Position numbers and translations under genes: made by a program. Below, one piece after another: positions 9,013 to 18,296 of a stretch of DNA of 64,000 nt. The stretch is from NCBI GenBank assembly GCA_965214035.1, contig OZ243932.1, forward strand, positions 558,001 through 622,000. Reading direction: 5' to 3'. The notes below the pieces were generated by a model. That model was not told the origin of the DNA and made no database searches. It saw only the letters and a program-made list of their open reading frames with translations. The stretch is from JAJDYQ01 sp965214035. Lineage in GTDB: Bacteria; Pseudomonadota; Gammaproteobacteria; JAJDYQ01. Each line of letters opens with the position of its first letter. The stretch's first letter is position 1.

Positions 9013-10055
9013 GTTTTATCCTTATGCGGCAGTGTCAGTACCACGCAGTAGCTTTCTGTATCCTGCGACGACTGCAAGTCAGCCCGACTGCCATACATGA
9101 TGCCAAGCCGTTCGCTTATATTGGCAATCGCCATCTGATTGCCTCGGCGTAGCGTGTCGTCATCGCGTGTCGGCAGGGGGTTGGTAATGGTAATTTTGAC
9201 TTCCCCGTCCAGTAACGCTGAAATGCTGATCCAGCCACCGTCGCTCCTCGGCTCAATACCATGATAAACGGCATTTTCTACCAGTGGTTGTATCGTCAGT
9301 GTGGGAATACTGGTGCTGAGTATGGAATCATCGATATCCCATAGAATCTGCAGGCGTCCTCCTAGACGCAGTTTTTCTACGGCCAGATAGTGCCGGGTTA
9401 AATCAATTTCTTTTTTTAGCGTCGTGGTTGAGTCTCCTGATTTCAGTGATACCCGGTAAATCTCCGATAAGTCCAGAATGGCCTGCTCGGCGGCATCCGC
9501 ATCAATCTGGGTCAACGCCGCAATCGTATTCATGCTATTAAACAGCAGGTGTGGTCGTATCCGTGCCTGCAGGGCCCGGATGCGGGCCTGACTTTCCGCT
9601 TCAATATGTATCTGTAATTGTTGCAACAGGTACATTACCCATAAAACCACGCTGCTGATAATCATGCTGATGACTATATTTCTTATCAGAAACAGATCAT
9701 GTTGTCCGGGTCGCAGATTCTGTAATTCGGGTAGCATCAGTGTCAGTTGGAATGCAAATTCGCTCACAGCCAGGGTTACCAGTTGAATGACCACAAAAAT
9801 AATCAATGTGCTTTTGAGCAGGCTGAGGTTTTTTAACCAGCGATTCAGCAGGCATAGAATGGCAAGACAGGTCAGCCCCAGCCATTGCAGAAACATTGCC
9901 TGCATACCAAGCAGTTCCGGGTTGATTGTAAGATTCCGTCCCGATGCCAGTAGCATAACAGCTGCCAGCAGTACCATGCTGGCTATCACCAGCAGCACGG
10001 AACGTGCACTGCAAAAATCGGCTGGCAGGTTGATTTTTTTGTCTTCGGATACCAT
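9009..10055 (-). CDS. algZ: Sensor histidine kinase AlgZ/FimS (LytS-type)
   Basis: This 348-residue membrane sensor has four to five hydrophobic segments in the first ~150 residues (for example ARSVLLVIASMVLLAAVMLL). A His_kinase core follows, with the phospho-acceptor region RIRPHLLFNSMN and an ATPase domain with LVENAVYHGI. The usual PHFLFN is PHLLFN here, a mild variant. It presumably phosphorylates AlgR, encoded immediately downstream with a four-base overlap. The pair is divergent from argH, sharing an 83-base promoter region. Confidence 0.9.
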   Translation of the reverse strand: MVSEDKKINLPADFCSARSVLLVIASMVLLAAVMLLASGRNLTINPELLGMQAMFLQWLGLTCLAILCLLNRWLKNLSLLKSTLIIFVVIQLVTLAVSEFAFQLTLMLPELQNLRPGQHDLFLIRNIVISMIISSVVLWVMYLLQQLQIHIEAESQARIRALQARIRPHLLFNSMNTIAALTQIDADAAEQAILDLSEIYRVSLKSGDSTTTLKKEIDLTRHYLAVEKLRLGGRLQILWDIDDSILSTSIPTLTIQPLVENAVYHGIEPRSDGGWISISALLDGEVKITITNPLPTRDDDTLRRGNQMAIANISERLGIMYGSRADLQSSQDTESYCVVLTLPHKDKT

Positions 10056-10102
10056 ACGTTTAAGTGTTCAGCGAAACGCCGGATAACGCAAGCCCATTAC
10101 GC

Positions 10103-10111
10103 TGGTATAAT
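10103..10111 (+). promoter_or_regulatory. Extended -10 promoter for argH
   Basis: TGGTATAAT (10103-10111) is an extended -10 element with a perfect TATAAT, 27 bases before the argH start. No good -35 box is visible at the usual distance, which is common for extended -10 promoters. AAGGA before the ATG is the ribosome site. Confidence 0.6.
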
Positions 10112-10138
10112 CCGGGATTCAGAAGTTAAGGATACACC

Positions 10139-11533
10139 ATGAGCGATCAACAGGACGATAAAAAACTTTGGAGTGGACGGTTTGCCGAACAAACCGATGC
10201 ACTGGTTGAGATGTTCAGTGAGTCGGTCAGTGTTGATCGGCGGCTGTATGCACATGATATTCTTGGTTCCATTGCTCATGCAAAGATGCTGGCGGTGGTC
10301 GGTGTTATTACAGATGCCGAGCGCGATGCCATACTCAATGGCCTCGAAGAAATACGGCTGGATATCGAACGTGGTGACTTTCTCTGGTCTGCCGAGCTGG
10401 AAGATGTGCATATGAATATCGAGGCGCGGTTGACTGACCGTATCGGCGAGGCTGGTAAAAAGCTGCATACCGGTCGCTCCCGCAATGATCAGATAGCAAC
10501 CGATATGCGGCTTTATCTGCGTGACCGAATCGACCGGATTGTCGCGCTTTTGAACACGGTTCGGTGCAGACTTGTTGATCGGGCGGATGTCGAGGTGAAT
10601 ACGATTATGCCCGGTTTCACTCATCTGCAGACCGCTCAGCCGATTACCTTCGGTCACCATCTGATGGCCTGGCAGGAGATGCTTGGCCGCGATGCTGACC
10701 GTATGCAGGATTGCCGCAAACGGGTTAATGTCATGCCGCTGGGTTCCGCTGCCCTGGCCGGTACCAGTTATCCGATTGACCGACATATGACCATGGAGCT
10801 GCTGGGTTTCGATGCTGTCACAGAAAATTCGCTGGATGCCGTCAGTGACCGTGATTTCGTGATTGAATTTACATCGGCCTGTGCCCTGATCATGGCGCAC
10901 CTGTCACGAATGTCTGAAGAAGTTGTCCTTTGGGCGTCGCCACAGTTCGATTTCATTGAGCTGCCTGACAGTTTCTGTACCGGTTCTTCCATCATGCCGC
11001 AGAAAAAAAATCCGGATGTTCCTGAGCTGATTCGTGGCAGCAGCGGACGTGTCACAGGTGATTTGGTGGCTCTGCTGACCCTTATAAAGGCCCAGCCGTT
11101 GGCCTATAACCGCGATAATCAAATCGATAAGGAGCCGTTGTTTGATGCCATTGATACTGTGGAGGCCTGTCTGCGGCTGTTTGCCGATATGATGCCTTTA
11201 ATCAAAACCAAAGCGGATCGTATGCGCACGGCAGCCCTGAGCGGCTTTCCCACCGCAACCGATCTCGCGGATTATCTGGTGCGCAGGGGTGTGCCGTTCC
11301 GGGATGCCCACGCGATTGTCGGCAGGTCGGTAGCTTATGGTATTAAAAACAATAAAGATCTGTCAGAGTTTTCATTGGATGAGCTGCAACAGTTCAGCAG
11401 CCGGATTGAAGACGATGTTTATCAGATTCTTACCCTGGAGGGTTCGGTCGCCGCACGTAACCATATCGGTGGTACCGCACCGGAGCAGATCAAGGCCGCT
11501 GTCCGGCGAGCCCGCGCCGGGCTTGATTGCTGA
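10139..11533 (+). CDS. argH: Argininosuccinate lyase
   Basis: ArgH cleaves argininosuccinate to arginine and fumarate, the last step of arginine synthesis. The 464-residue protein is of normal length. It carries the lyase superfamily signature GSSIMPQKKNPD with the catalytic serine, the N-terminal KLWSGRF, substrate-binding LHTGRSRNDQIATD and MPGFTHLQTAQP. Divergent algZ and the downstream mazG-like gene follow the Pseudomonas-like arrangement only in part. Another arginine gene, argC, lies separately at 33.3 kb. Confidence 0.97.
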   Translation: MSDQQDDKKLWSGRFAEQTDALVEMFSESVSVDRRLYAHDILGSIAHAKMLAVVGVITDAERDAILNGLEEIRLDIERGDFLWSAELEDVHMNIEARLTDRIGEAGKKLHTGRSRNDQIATDMRLYLRDRIDRIVALLNTVRCRLVDRADVEVNTIMPGFTHLQTAQPITFGHHLMAWQEMLGRDADRMQDCRKRVNVMPLGSAALAGTSYPIDRHMTMELLGFDAVTENSLDAVSDRDFVIEFTSACALIMAHLSRMSEEVVLWASPQFDFIELPDSFCTGSSIMPQKKNPDVPELIRGSSGRVTGDLVALLTLIKAQPLAYNRDNQIDKEPLFDAIDTVEACLRLFADMMPLIKTKADRMRTAALSGFPTATDLADYLVRRGVPFRDAHAIVGRSVAYGIKNNKDLSEFSLDELQQFSSRIEDDVYQILTLEGSVAARNHIGGTAPEQIKAAVRRARAGLDC

Positions 11534-11571
11534 CTGGCCGGTCGTTCCTGTCTGATTCGAAGAGTGAATAT

Positions 11572-11937
11572 ATGACAAGTGAAGATCAAATTATGGCCCT
11601 GCGTAAGCGTCTGGCCCGGTTTGCCGACGACCGTGACTGGGGCCGGTTTCATTCCCCTAAAAATCTCTCCATGGCGCTCATCGCCGAGGCCGCTGAGCTG
11701 GTTGAGCATTTCCAGTGGCTTTCTGAACAGGATAGCCAAAATCTGTCACCGGAAAAACATGAGGCAGTCGCCATGGAATTGGCAGACATCTTTATCTATC
11801 TGATTCGTATCGCCGACAGACTTAATGTCGATCTGGCGACCAGCGCCTGGAAAAAGATAGAGATCAATGAGGTGCGTTATCCGGTCGATAAAGTGAAAGG
11901 GTCTGCCCGGCGTGCCTCAGAATATGGTCGGAGTTGA
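11572..11937 (+). CDS. MazG-like nucleotide pyrophosphohydrolase
   Basis: This small all-helical pyrophosphohydrolase (121 residues) hydrolyses (d)NTPs to the monophosphate, probably as a house-cleaning enzyme. Metal-binding acids appear in the order typical of the RS21-C6/MazG dCTPase group: ALIAEAAELVEHFQW, then MELADIFIYLIRIADRLN. It starts 39 bases after argH and is probably cotranscribed. Substrate preference cannot be read from the sequence. Confidence 0.88.
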   Translation: MTSEDQIMALRKRLARFADDRDWGRFHSPKNLSMALIAEAAELVEHFQWLSEQDSQNLSPEKHEAVAMELADIFIYLIRIADRLNVDLATSAWKKIEINEVRYPVDKVKGSARRASEYGRS

Positions 11938-11941
11938 GTCA

Positions 11942-12685
11942 TCAATCCGGGAATCGCTGCGCTTGAGCGGGCCGATCCGCTTGCAGACACCTGATCAGCC
12001 ATTCACGTATCGCCAGTATCTCAGGCGGGTTGACCGAGTGCACCATCGGATAGGTGTGCCATTCTATATCAGTACACAGCTTTTTCAGGATTTCTTTCGA
12101 GGCTTCGGCAAACTGTATGGGTACCACAGGATCCTGCTCGCCATGGGCCATAAATATCGAAGGGACAGGGGCCGGTTTGCACACCACCCCTTGAAAGTGA
12201 TCGCTTAACGGCAACCAGGTTGACAGGGCGATAATGCCTCCCGGATGGTGCTCAGATTTCAGGCCGGCATACAGCGCAATCGAACCGCCCTGGGAAAATC
12301 CGGCCAGAATAATCCGGTGACTGGCGATGCCACGTTCAATTTCGTGATTTACCAGCATGGAAATAATTTTCGCGGATTCCATAATCCCTTCCTCGTCCTG
12401 TTCGGCATCAAGGGAGATGTTTTCGTAAATATCATACCAGGCGCGCATCATGTAACCGCCGTTGATCGTGACCTGACGCAGCGGTGCGTCTGGAAAAATA
12501 AACCGCACGGGTTGTTCTGCCGGCAGCATGAGTTGTGGCACGATAGACTCAAAGTCGCTGCCATCAGCGCCAAGTCCATGCAGCCAGATGACCGAAGCAG
12601 TGGGGTGTGGTCCTGTTTCTACCGTGATTGAGCCCAGCTCGATTTCTTCATCGGGGCGACGGTTTATGATCGCGTTGTCTGCCAT
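11942..12685 (-). CDS. Phospholipase/carboxylesterase-family alpha/beta hydrolase
   Basis: This 247-residue serine hydrolase shows the oxyanion-side motif VIWLHGLGADGSDF, the nucleophile elbow GFSQGG (Ser near residue 140), an acid in MAHGEQDPVV and a late histidine in YPMVHSV. This order and spacing match bacterial esterases of the acyl-protein thioesterase/carboxylesterase group (often named EstB). It is cytoplasmic, with no signal peptide. It converges on the mazG-like gene with a four-base gap. Confidence 0.9.
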   Translation of the reverse strand: MADNAIINRRPDEEIELGSITVETGPHPTASVIWLHGLGADGSDFESIVPQLMLPAEQPVRFIFPDAPLRQVTINGGYMMRAWYDIYENISLDAEQDEEGIMESAKIISMLVNHEIERGIASHRIILAGFSQGGSIALYAGLKSEHHPGGIIALSTWLPLSDHFQGVVCKPAPVPSIFMAHGEQDPVVPIQFAEASKEILKKLCTDIEWHTYPMVHSVNPPEILAIREWLIRCLQADRPAQAQRFPD

Positions 12686-12878
12686 AGGCTGAATTTTATC
12701 AGAGTTTCTCGTTGAGCGGATGGTTGATTCTGGATGCGGTATTCAGCGACGGCTTCGCAGTAGCTTGTGGCCTGCCTTCTTCAACGTAAATCTGGTATTG
12801 TTCTCACCGGGCGGATTGTTTATATCTCATCTGAAGGGTCAGGGTTTTGTCTGTTATGCTATTGGAAATAACTCAATC

Positions 12879-14192
12879 ATGGATTCCATGCTGCGCGAAG
12901 TTGTCTGTAAGCTGAATGACAGAGCCGCCGTGATCGGCATTGTCGGGCTTGGTTATGTTGGCCTTCCATTGGCGGTTCGATTTTCCGGGGCAGGATACAG
13001 GGTAGTAGGCCTGGATATTGATCCTTGCAAGCCAGAGCATATCCGGCAGGGCAGATCGTATATTAAACATATTTCAGATTCCGTGATCCGTGATGCCGTG
13101 AATAAGGGATTCAGCGCTACCTCGGATATGCAGCAGGCGAGGATGCTTGACGCCATTATATTGTGTGTCCCAACTCCGCTGGATGGTTATCGAAACCCTG
13201 ACTTGCGGTATGTGATCGATACGATTGACTCATTGCTGCCCTGCCTGCATGAGGGGCAGATTATTTCTCTGGAGAGTACGACCTATCCGGGCACTACAGA
13301 GGAGGAGCTGGTGCCCCGCATAGAAAGTAAAGGATTCACCATCGGGCAGAACTTTTTTCTGGTCTATTCTCCTGAACGTGAAGACCCGGGTAATCCGGAT
13401 TTTACGACACAGACGATTCCAAAGATATGCAGCGGTTCTACCACGTCATGTCTGAAAGCCGGTCTGGCTTTATATGGTCAGGTGATTGACCAGCTTGTCC
13501 CGGTTCGCTCTACCCGTGTCGCAGAAATGGCAAAATTACTGGAGAATATACATCGTGCGGTCAATATAGGTCTGGTTAATGAGATGAAGATGGTGGCTGA
13601 TGCCATGGATATTGATATACATGAGGTAATAGAGGCGGCTGCAACCAAACCTTTCGGCTTTGTCTCTTATCAACCCGGCCCTGGGCTCGGTGGTCATTGT
13701 ATCCCGATTGATCCTTTTTATCTTACCTGGAAAGCCAGACAGTACGGTATTAATACCCGGTTCATTGAATTGGCCGGTGAGGTGAACCGGGCCATGCCGG
13801 ATTGGGTCGTCAGTAAAATAACCCTGGGGCTTAATCGACATGAAAAATCGGTGAATGGTAGTCGTATTCTGATTTTGGGCATTGCTTATAAAAAGAATGT
13901 CGATGATATGCGGGAATCGCCTGCCGTTGAGATCATGTCGAGCCTGAACAGGCTTGGGGCGAATGTGGCATACAGTGATCCTTATGTGCCGGTATTCCCT
14001 CAAATGCGTCGCCATTATTTCGATTTGTCCAGTATTGAGCTGACTCCGGAAAATCTTGGTTGCTATGATTGTGTGGTACTGACGACCGATCATGATGCGT
14101 TCAATTATCCTGACATCGAAAGGTATGCGCAGCTTGTTGTCGATGCCAGAGGTCGTTACCAGACATCATCGGATAAAATTATCAAGGCCTGA
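12879..14192 (+). CDS. wbpA: UDP-N-acetyl-D-glucosamine-type 6-dehydrogenase (WbpA/TviB-like)
   Basis: This nucleotide-sugar dehydrogenase of 437 residues oxidises a UDP-HexNAc to its uronic acid for surface polysaccharide. It has an N-terminal Rossmann fold (IVGLGYVGLPLAVRF), FLVYSPEREDPGNP, the catalytic cysteine in GPGLGGHCIPIDPFY, and a C-terminal UDP-binding domain with ILGIAYKKNVDDMRESP. The SPERxDPG form points to the WbpA/TviB group rather than UDP-glucose dehydrogenase. The frame is open upstream to 12720, but the ATG at 12879 begins the protein just before the nucleotide-binding fold. No other O-antigen gene is adjacent. Confidence 0.88.
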   Translation: MDSMLREVVCKLNDRAAVIGIVGLGYVGLPLAVRFSGAGYRVVGLDIDPCKPEHIRQGRSYIKHISDSVIRDAVNKGFSATSDMQQARMLDAIILCVPTPLDGYRNPDLRYVIDTIDSLLPCLHEGQIISLESTTYPGTTEEELVPRIESKGFTIGQNFFLVYSPEREDPGNPDFTTQTIPKICSGSTTSCLKAGLALYGQVIDQLVPVRSTRVAEMAKLLENIHRAVNIGLVNEMKMVADAMDIDIHEVIEAAATKPFGFVSYQPGPGLGGHCIPIDPFYLTWKARQYGINTRFIELAGEVNRAMPDWVVSKITLGLNRHEKSVNGSRILILGIAYKKNVDDMRESPAVEIMSSLNRLGANVAYSDPYVPVFPQMRRHYFDLSSIELTPENLGCYDCVVLTTDHDAFNYPDIERYAQLVVDARGRYQTSSDKIIKA

Positions 14193-14227
14193 TTGGCTGT
14201 GTGTGACCTGGCTGAGCAGATAAAAAA

Positions 14228-17095
14228 ATGAGTCGCCAGCAGGCAGTGACGATTGTGAGCAGTCATTTTGATGCGCTGCTCGAAAATGAAAAATTGACAG
14301 ACCGGCATCGTCATATCCTGACCGAGCAGGATGCTGTATGGAAAAGGGCGCTTTATGTCAGTTCGTTTCTCAGTGCCAGTATCAGAAGAGATCATGAGTT
14401 GCTGGAGCTGTTGTTATTGTCTCTACAGCCGGAATATGATTATAAGCTGCTACTGCGGCAGGCCGGTGAAAAGATTATGGCCTGCGAAAACAGCAGTGCG
14501 CTGGACAAGGCTTTAAGATACTTCCGGAACCGGCATATGCTGTGCATCGCGTTCCGGGATTTATCATTTTATTCGCCGCTCGATGATTTGCTGGAGTATC
14601 TGAGCGCACTGGCTGATCGTCTGATTCAATGTGCCATGCAGTGGCATTATGATGCTCTTGCGAAGCTGCATGGCTGCCCATTGGATGAGCATGGCAGTCC
14701 GATGCCCATGGTGGCATTTGCCATGGGTAAGCTGGGCGCACGTGAACTCAATTATTCATCTGATATTGATCTGATTTTGTCGTATGAGCACGATGGCGAG
14801 ACAACGGGCGGAAAGCCACTGACCCATCATGAGTTTTTTCTAAAGCTGGCACAGCGGTTTTATCAGAGCCTTAACCGGGTCATGGTCGATGGCTTTGTTT
14901 TTCGTGTTGATTTGCGCTTGCGCCCCTACGGTAACAGCGGGCCTCTGGTGATGAGCTTTTCAGCGATGGAGGATTATTATCAGACTCAGGGCCGGGAGTG
15001 GGAGCGTTATGCCATGATCAAGGCGCGTCCTGTCGGCATGAATATCGATGCCGGCAAAAGGTCGCTTTCTCTTTTGAAACCATTTGTTTATCGGCGTTAT
15101 CTGGATTTTGGGGCGATCCAGTCTTTAAGGGAACTGAAGGTTATGATTGATCGTGAGGTTGCCCGCAGGGACCGTCAGCATGACCTGAAGCTGGGGCCGG
15201 GAGGAATTCGTGAAATAGAATTCATTGCCCAGGTTTTTCAGTTGATGAGAGGTGGTCAGGATGTTTCATTACAGGATAGAAGTACACCTCTAATCCTGCG
15301 AAAACTGGCGGAAAAGCAGTATATGCAGGAGACTGATATCGGGCATTTGATACGGGCGTGGCAGTTTTTAAGAACGGCGGAAAATCATATTCAGGAAATG
15401 AATGATCGGCAGGAGCATGCCTTGCCTGCCAACGAAGAAGATCGGAATCGACTTGCCGTTTCAATGAATTTTAATACCTGGCAAGAATTTTATGCGGTAT
15501 TGTCGAACCATCGACAACATGTCCAGCATTGTTTTGATCAGATTTTTGCCGAGCGTGAAGATGATGATTCCAGCCCAATAAAAATTTACTGGCTGTCCAT
15601 CAGTGAATCAGACCCGGATGCTGCTGCTGAAGAAGATATCGAGCTGCTTGGAGAGCTGGGTTACAGGGAACCGAAGCGGCTGCATCAGCAACTGGTGAGT
15701 TTCAAAATCCAGGGGGTATATACCCGGTTAAGTGCGCAGGGAAAGCTTTTGTGTGACGGATTGATCCCCGCATTGCTGAACGAGTCTTGCAGGTTGGATG
15801 ACCCGGATGAGGCTATCAGACGTTTGCTTTCTGTCATTATTGTGATTGCCCGTCGCGAGTCTTATCTGTCGTTGCTGCTGGAGGAGTCTTCGGCCAGATC
15901 CCAACTGGGAAAGCTCTGTGTTGCCAGTCTATGGGTCACTGAAACCATCGCCAGAAATCCGATGTTGCTTGATGAGTTGATTGACCATCGCACCCTTTAT
16001 TCACCACCGGACAGGCAGGCATTGAATAGTGAGATTGATCGGTTGCTGGTCAGTCTGGAGCAGGATGATGTCGAAATGCAGATGGATCGGCTACGGTATT
16101 TTAAGCAGGCTCAGCAGTTACGTATCGCCGCAGCTGATATTGCCGGTGCCATGCCGTTGATGAAAGTGAGTGATCATCTGACATGGATTGCCGAGCACTT
16201 GTTGCAGGTCATACTGGAACTTGCCTGGAGTGATATGAGCTCCCGCTACGGTTGCCCGACTTGTGTTGTGCAGGGAGAAAACCGTAAGGCCGGTTTTGCG
16301 ATCATCGGCTTCGGTAAGCTCGGCGGAATAGAGCTCGGCTATGGTTCGGATCTGGATCTGGTTTTTCTGCATGATAGTTGTGGTTCACAACAGGTTACGG
16401 ATGGTGAAAAGCCGCTGGATAACAGTGTGTTTTTCACGCGGGTCGCACAGCGTCTGGTGCATTTGCTGGCAACTCTCACTCCGGCTGGCAGGCTTTATGA
16501 GATTGATATGCGGCTCCGTCCCAATGGGCAGTCAGGTATGCTGGTCAGCTCGCTTGTGGCATTTGAGGATTATCAGCAAAACGATGCCTGGCTCTGGGAG
16601 CATCAGGCCCTGGTGAAGGGCAGGGCTATATGTGGGGATGCCGCAGTTTGTCAGGAGTTTGACCGGATTCGAGGCGCTATTTTGGGCAGGAAAAGGAAAA
16701 AAGAGGTGGTTCGGCAGGAGATATTCGATATGCGTCGCCGCATGAGAGAGGAGCTTGATCGCTCTGAAGAAGGGGGCTTTGACTTGAAGCAGGGGGCAGG
16801 GGGTATTGTCGATATTGAATTTATGGTTCAATATGCCGTTCTGAGTGAGGCACATGACAGATCGGAGCTGGCTGCCTGTTCAGATACGATTCGCATTCTG
16901 GAAAGTGCTATCCGTATTGGCTGGCTGGATGGAGACAGGGGCTGCCGCTTGATCGAGATCTATCAGCAATACAGGAGTGTCATTCACCGCCGCATCCTTC
17001 AGGGGCAGGATCAGTGTGTGAGCACAGGTGAATTCAGGGCGCATCGACAACGGGTAACCAGTGTCTGGCTGGACATATTTGGTGAGAAAGCATAA
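14228..17095 (+). CDS. glnE: Bifunctional glutamine synthetase adenylyltransferase/deadenylase
   Basis: GlnE adds and removes AMP on glutamine synthetase in response to PII and glutamine. The 955-residue product has two nucleotidyltransferase domains: the N-terminal removase with GKLGARELNYSSDIDLI, and the C-terminal transferase with GFGKLGGIELGYGSDLDLVF, each followed by a conserved RLRP motif (DLRLRPYG, DMRLRPNG). Both active sites appear intact. This matters because the PII gene linked to amtB in this window is dead, so another PII must serve GlnE. It is followed by ilvE after ten bases, an order shared with Pseudomonas. Confidence 0.96.
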   Translation: MSRQQAVTIVSSHFDALLENEKLTDRHRHILTEQDAVWKRALYVSSFLSASIRRDHELLELLLLSLQPEYDYKLLLRQAGEKIMACENSSALDKALRYFRNRHMLCIAFRDLSFYSPLDDLLEYLSALADRLIQCAMQWHYDALAKLHGCPLDEHGSPMPMVAFAMGKLGARELNYSSDIDLILSYEHDGETTGGKPLTHHEFFLKLAQRFYQSLNRVMVDGFVFRVDLRLRPYGNSGPLVMSFSAMEDYYQTQGREWERYAMIKARPVGMNIDAGKRSLSLLKPFVYRRYLDFGAIQSLRELKVMIDREVARRDRQHDLKLGPGGIREIEFIAQVFQLMRGGQDVSLQDRSTPLILRKLAEKQYMQETDIGHLIRAWQFLRTAENHIQEMNDRQEHALPANEEDRNRLAVSMNFNTWQEFYAVLSNHRQHVQHCFDQIFAEREDDDSSPIKIYWLSISESDPDAAAEEDIELLGELGYREPKRLHQQLVSFKIQGVYTRLSAQGKLLCDGLIPALLNESCRLDDPDEAIRRLLSVIIVIARRESYLSLLLEESSARSQLGKLCVASLWVTETIARNPMLLDELIDHRTLYSPPDRQALNSEIDRLLVSLEQDDVEMQMDRLRYFKQAQQLRIAAADIAGAMPLMKVSDHLTWIAEHLLQVILELAWSDMSSRYGCPTCVVQGENRKAGFAIIGFGKLGGIELGYGSDLDLVFLHDSCGSQQVTDGEKPLDNSVFFTRVAQRLVHLLATLTPAGRLYEIDMRLRPNGQSGMLVSSLVAFEDYQQNDAWLWEHQALVKGRAICGDAAVCQEFDRIRGAILGRKRKKEVVRQEIFDMRRRMREELDRSEEGGFDLKQGAGGIVDIEFMVQYAVLSEAHDRSELAACSDTIRILESAIRIGWLDGDRGCRLIEIYQQYRSVIHRRILQGQDQCVSTGEFRAHRQRVTSVWLDIFGEKA

Positions 17096-17105
17096 GGAAT
17101 TTTGT

Positions 17106-18026
17106 ATGAACTTTGATGACCGTGACGGGGTTATATGGCTGGATGGGGAAATGGTTCCCTGGCGCGAGGCCAGAGTACATGTCTTGACACATACGCTGCA
17201 TTACGGGATGGGTGTGTTTGAGGGTGTGCGCGCCTATCCGACCGAGCAGGGAACGGCTATTTTTCGTTTGCAGGATCATACGGAGCGTCTGTTTAATTCA
17301 GCACATATCCTGGGTATGGATATCCCCTTTTCCAGAGAGGAAATCAGTGAGGCACAACGGGCGACCGTTCGGGAAAATAATCTGGAGTCGGCCTATATCC
17401 GCCCAATGTGTTTTTTGGGTTCCGAGGGCATGGGTCTCCGTGCGGATAACCTCCGTGTACATTGTATGGTGGCTGCCTGGAGCTGGGGTTCTTATCTGGG
17501 CGATGAAAATATGGAGAGGGGCATCCGGGTGCGGGTTTCTTCATTTACCCGGCATCATGTTAATGCCACTATGTGTCGCGCCAAGGCCAATGGTCATTAT
17601 ATGAATTCGATGATGGCGCTGCAGGAGGCCCTTCGTGATGGTTACGACGAGGCGCTGCTGCTGGATGCCGCCGGCTTTGTCATGGAAGGCAGTGGCGAGA
17701 ATGTTTTTCTGGTGAATGAGGGCACTTTTTATACCCCGGATCTTGCTTCGGCACTGGACGGTATAACCCGTAAAACCATTATGACCCTGGCTCACAGCGA
17801 AGGCTTGAAGGTGGTGGAAAGGCGGATTACCCGGGATGAGGTTTATATCGCCGATGAAGCGTTCTTTACCGGGACAGCGGCTGAAGTGACTCCGATTCGC
17901 GAAGTCGATAACCGGATGATCGGTGACGGCGGCCGGGGAGAAGTTACGGAAAAAATGCAGTCGTTATACTTTGATGCTGTCCATGGTCGGGGCAGGGATT
18001 ATCCGGATTGGTTAAGTTTTGTTTGA
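17106..18026 (+). CDS. ilvE: Branched-chain amino acid aminotransferase
   Basis: This PLP fold-type IV enzyme (306 residues) transaminates valine, leucine and isoleucine. Marks are WLDGEMVPW at the N-terminus, HYGMGVFEGVRAY, the lysine region CRAKANGHYMNSMM, EGSGENVFLVN, and FFTGTAAEVTPIREVDNR near the end. The ATG at 17106 was chosen over an upstream in-frame start because it begins the conserved core and lies behind AAGGA. It is part of the glnE-ilvE-zinc finger-waaF run. Confidence 0.95.
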   Translation: MNFDDRDGVIWLDGEMVPWREARVHVLTHTLHYGMGVFEGVRAYPTEQGTAIFRLQDHTERLFNSAHILGMDIPFSREEISEAQRATVRENNLESAYIRPMCFLGSEGMGLRADNLRVHCMVAAWSWGSYLGDENMERGIRVRVSSFTRHHVNATMCRAKANGHYMNSMMALQEALRDGYDEALLLDAAGFVMEGSGENVFLVNEGTFYTPDLASALDGITRKTIMTLAHSEGLKVVERRITRDEVYIADEAFFTGTAAEVTPIREVDNRMIGDGGRGEVTEKMQSLYFDAVHGRGRDYPDWLSFV

Positions 18027-18038
18027 TGGAGTAGATTG

Positions 18039-18296
18039 ATGGTTCGGCATGTCGAAAATGATTCTGTCCCCGCTGTGCAGGGTCGGCATATTCCTTCCAA
18101 TGCTGAAAGTCACTATAGGATCAGCCGGTCTGATCTGCCGTTAAGCTGCCCGATGCCTCAGATGGAGTTGTGGAATTCCCATCCGCGGGTCTATCTGCCA
18201 ATAGAGGAGACAGGCAAGGCAAAATGTCCCTATTGTGGCGCAGTATATGAGCTGGTCGGGGATGCAGCACCGGCATCGTCTTCTCATACCGGATAA
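18039..18296 (+). CDS. CHCC zinc-finger protein (NDUFS6-like domain)
   Basis: This 85-residue protein has a C-terminal zinc ribbon. The ligands are Cys in LSCPMP, His in WNSHPRVYLP, and the pair KCPYCGAVYEL, a C-H-C-C pattern as in the complex I NDUFS6 zinc domain. Its bacterial role is not known to me. Small zinc-finger genes occupy this place between ilvE and waaF in related genomes. Its end overlaps the start of waaF. Confidence 0.8.
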   Translation: MVRHVENDSVPAVQGRHIPSNAESHYRISRSDLPLSCPMPQMELWNSHPRVYLPIEETGKAKCPYCGAVYELVGDAAPASSSHTG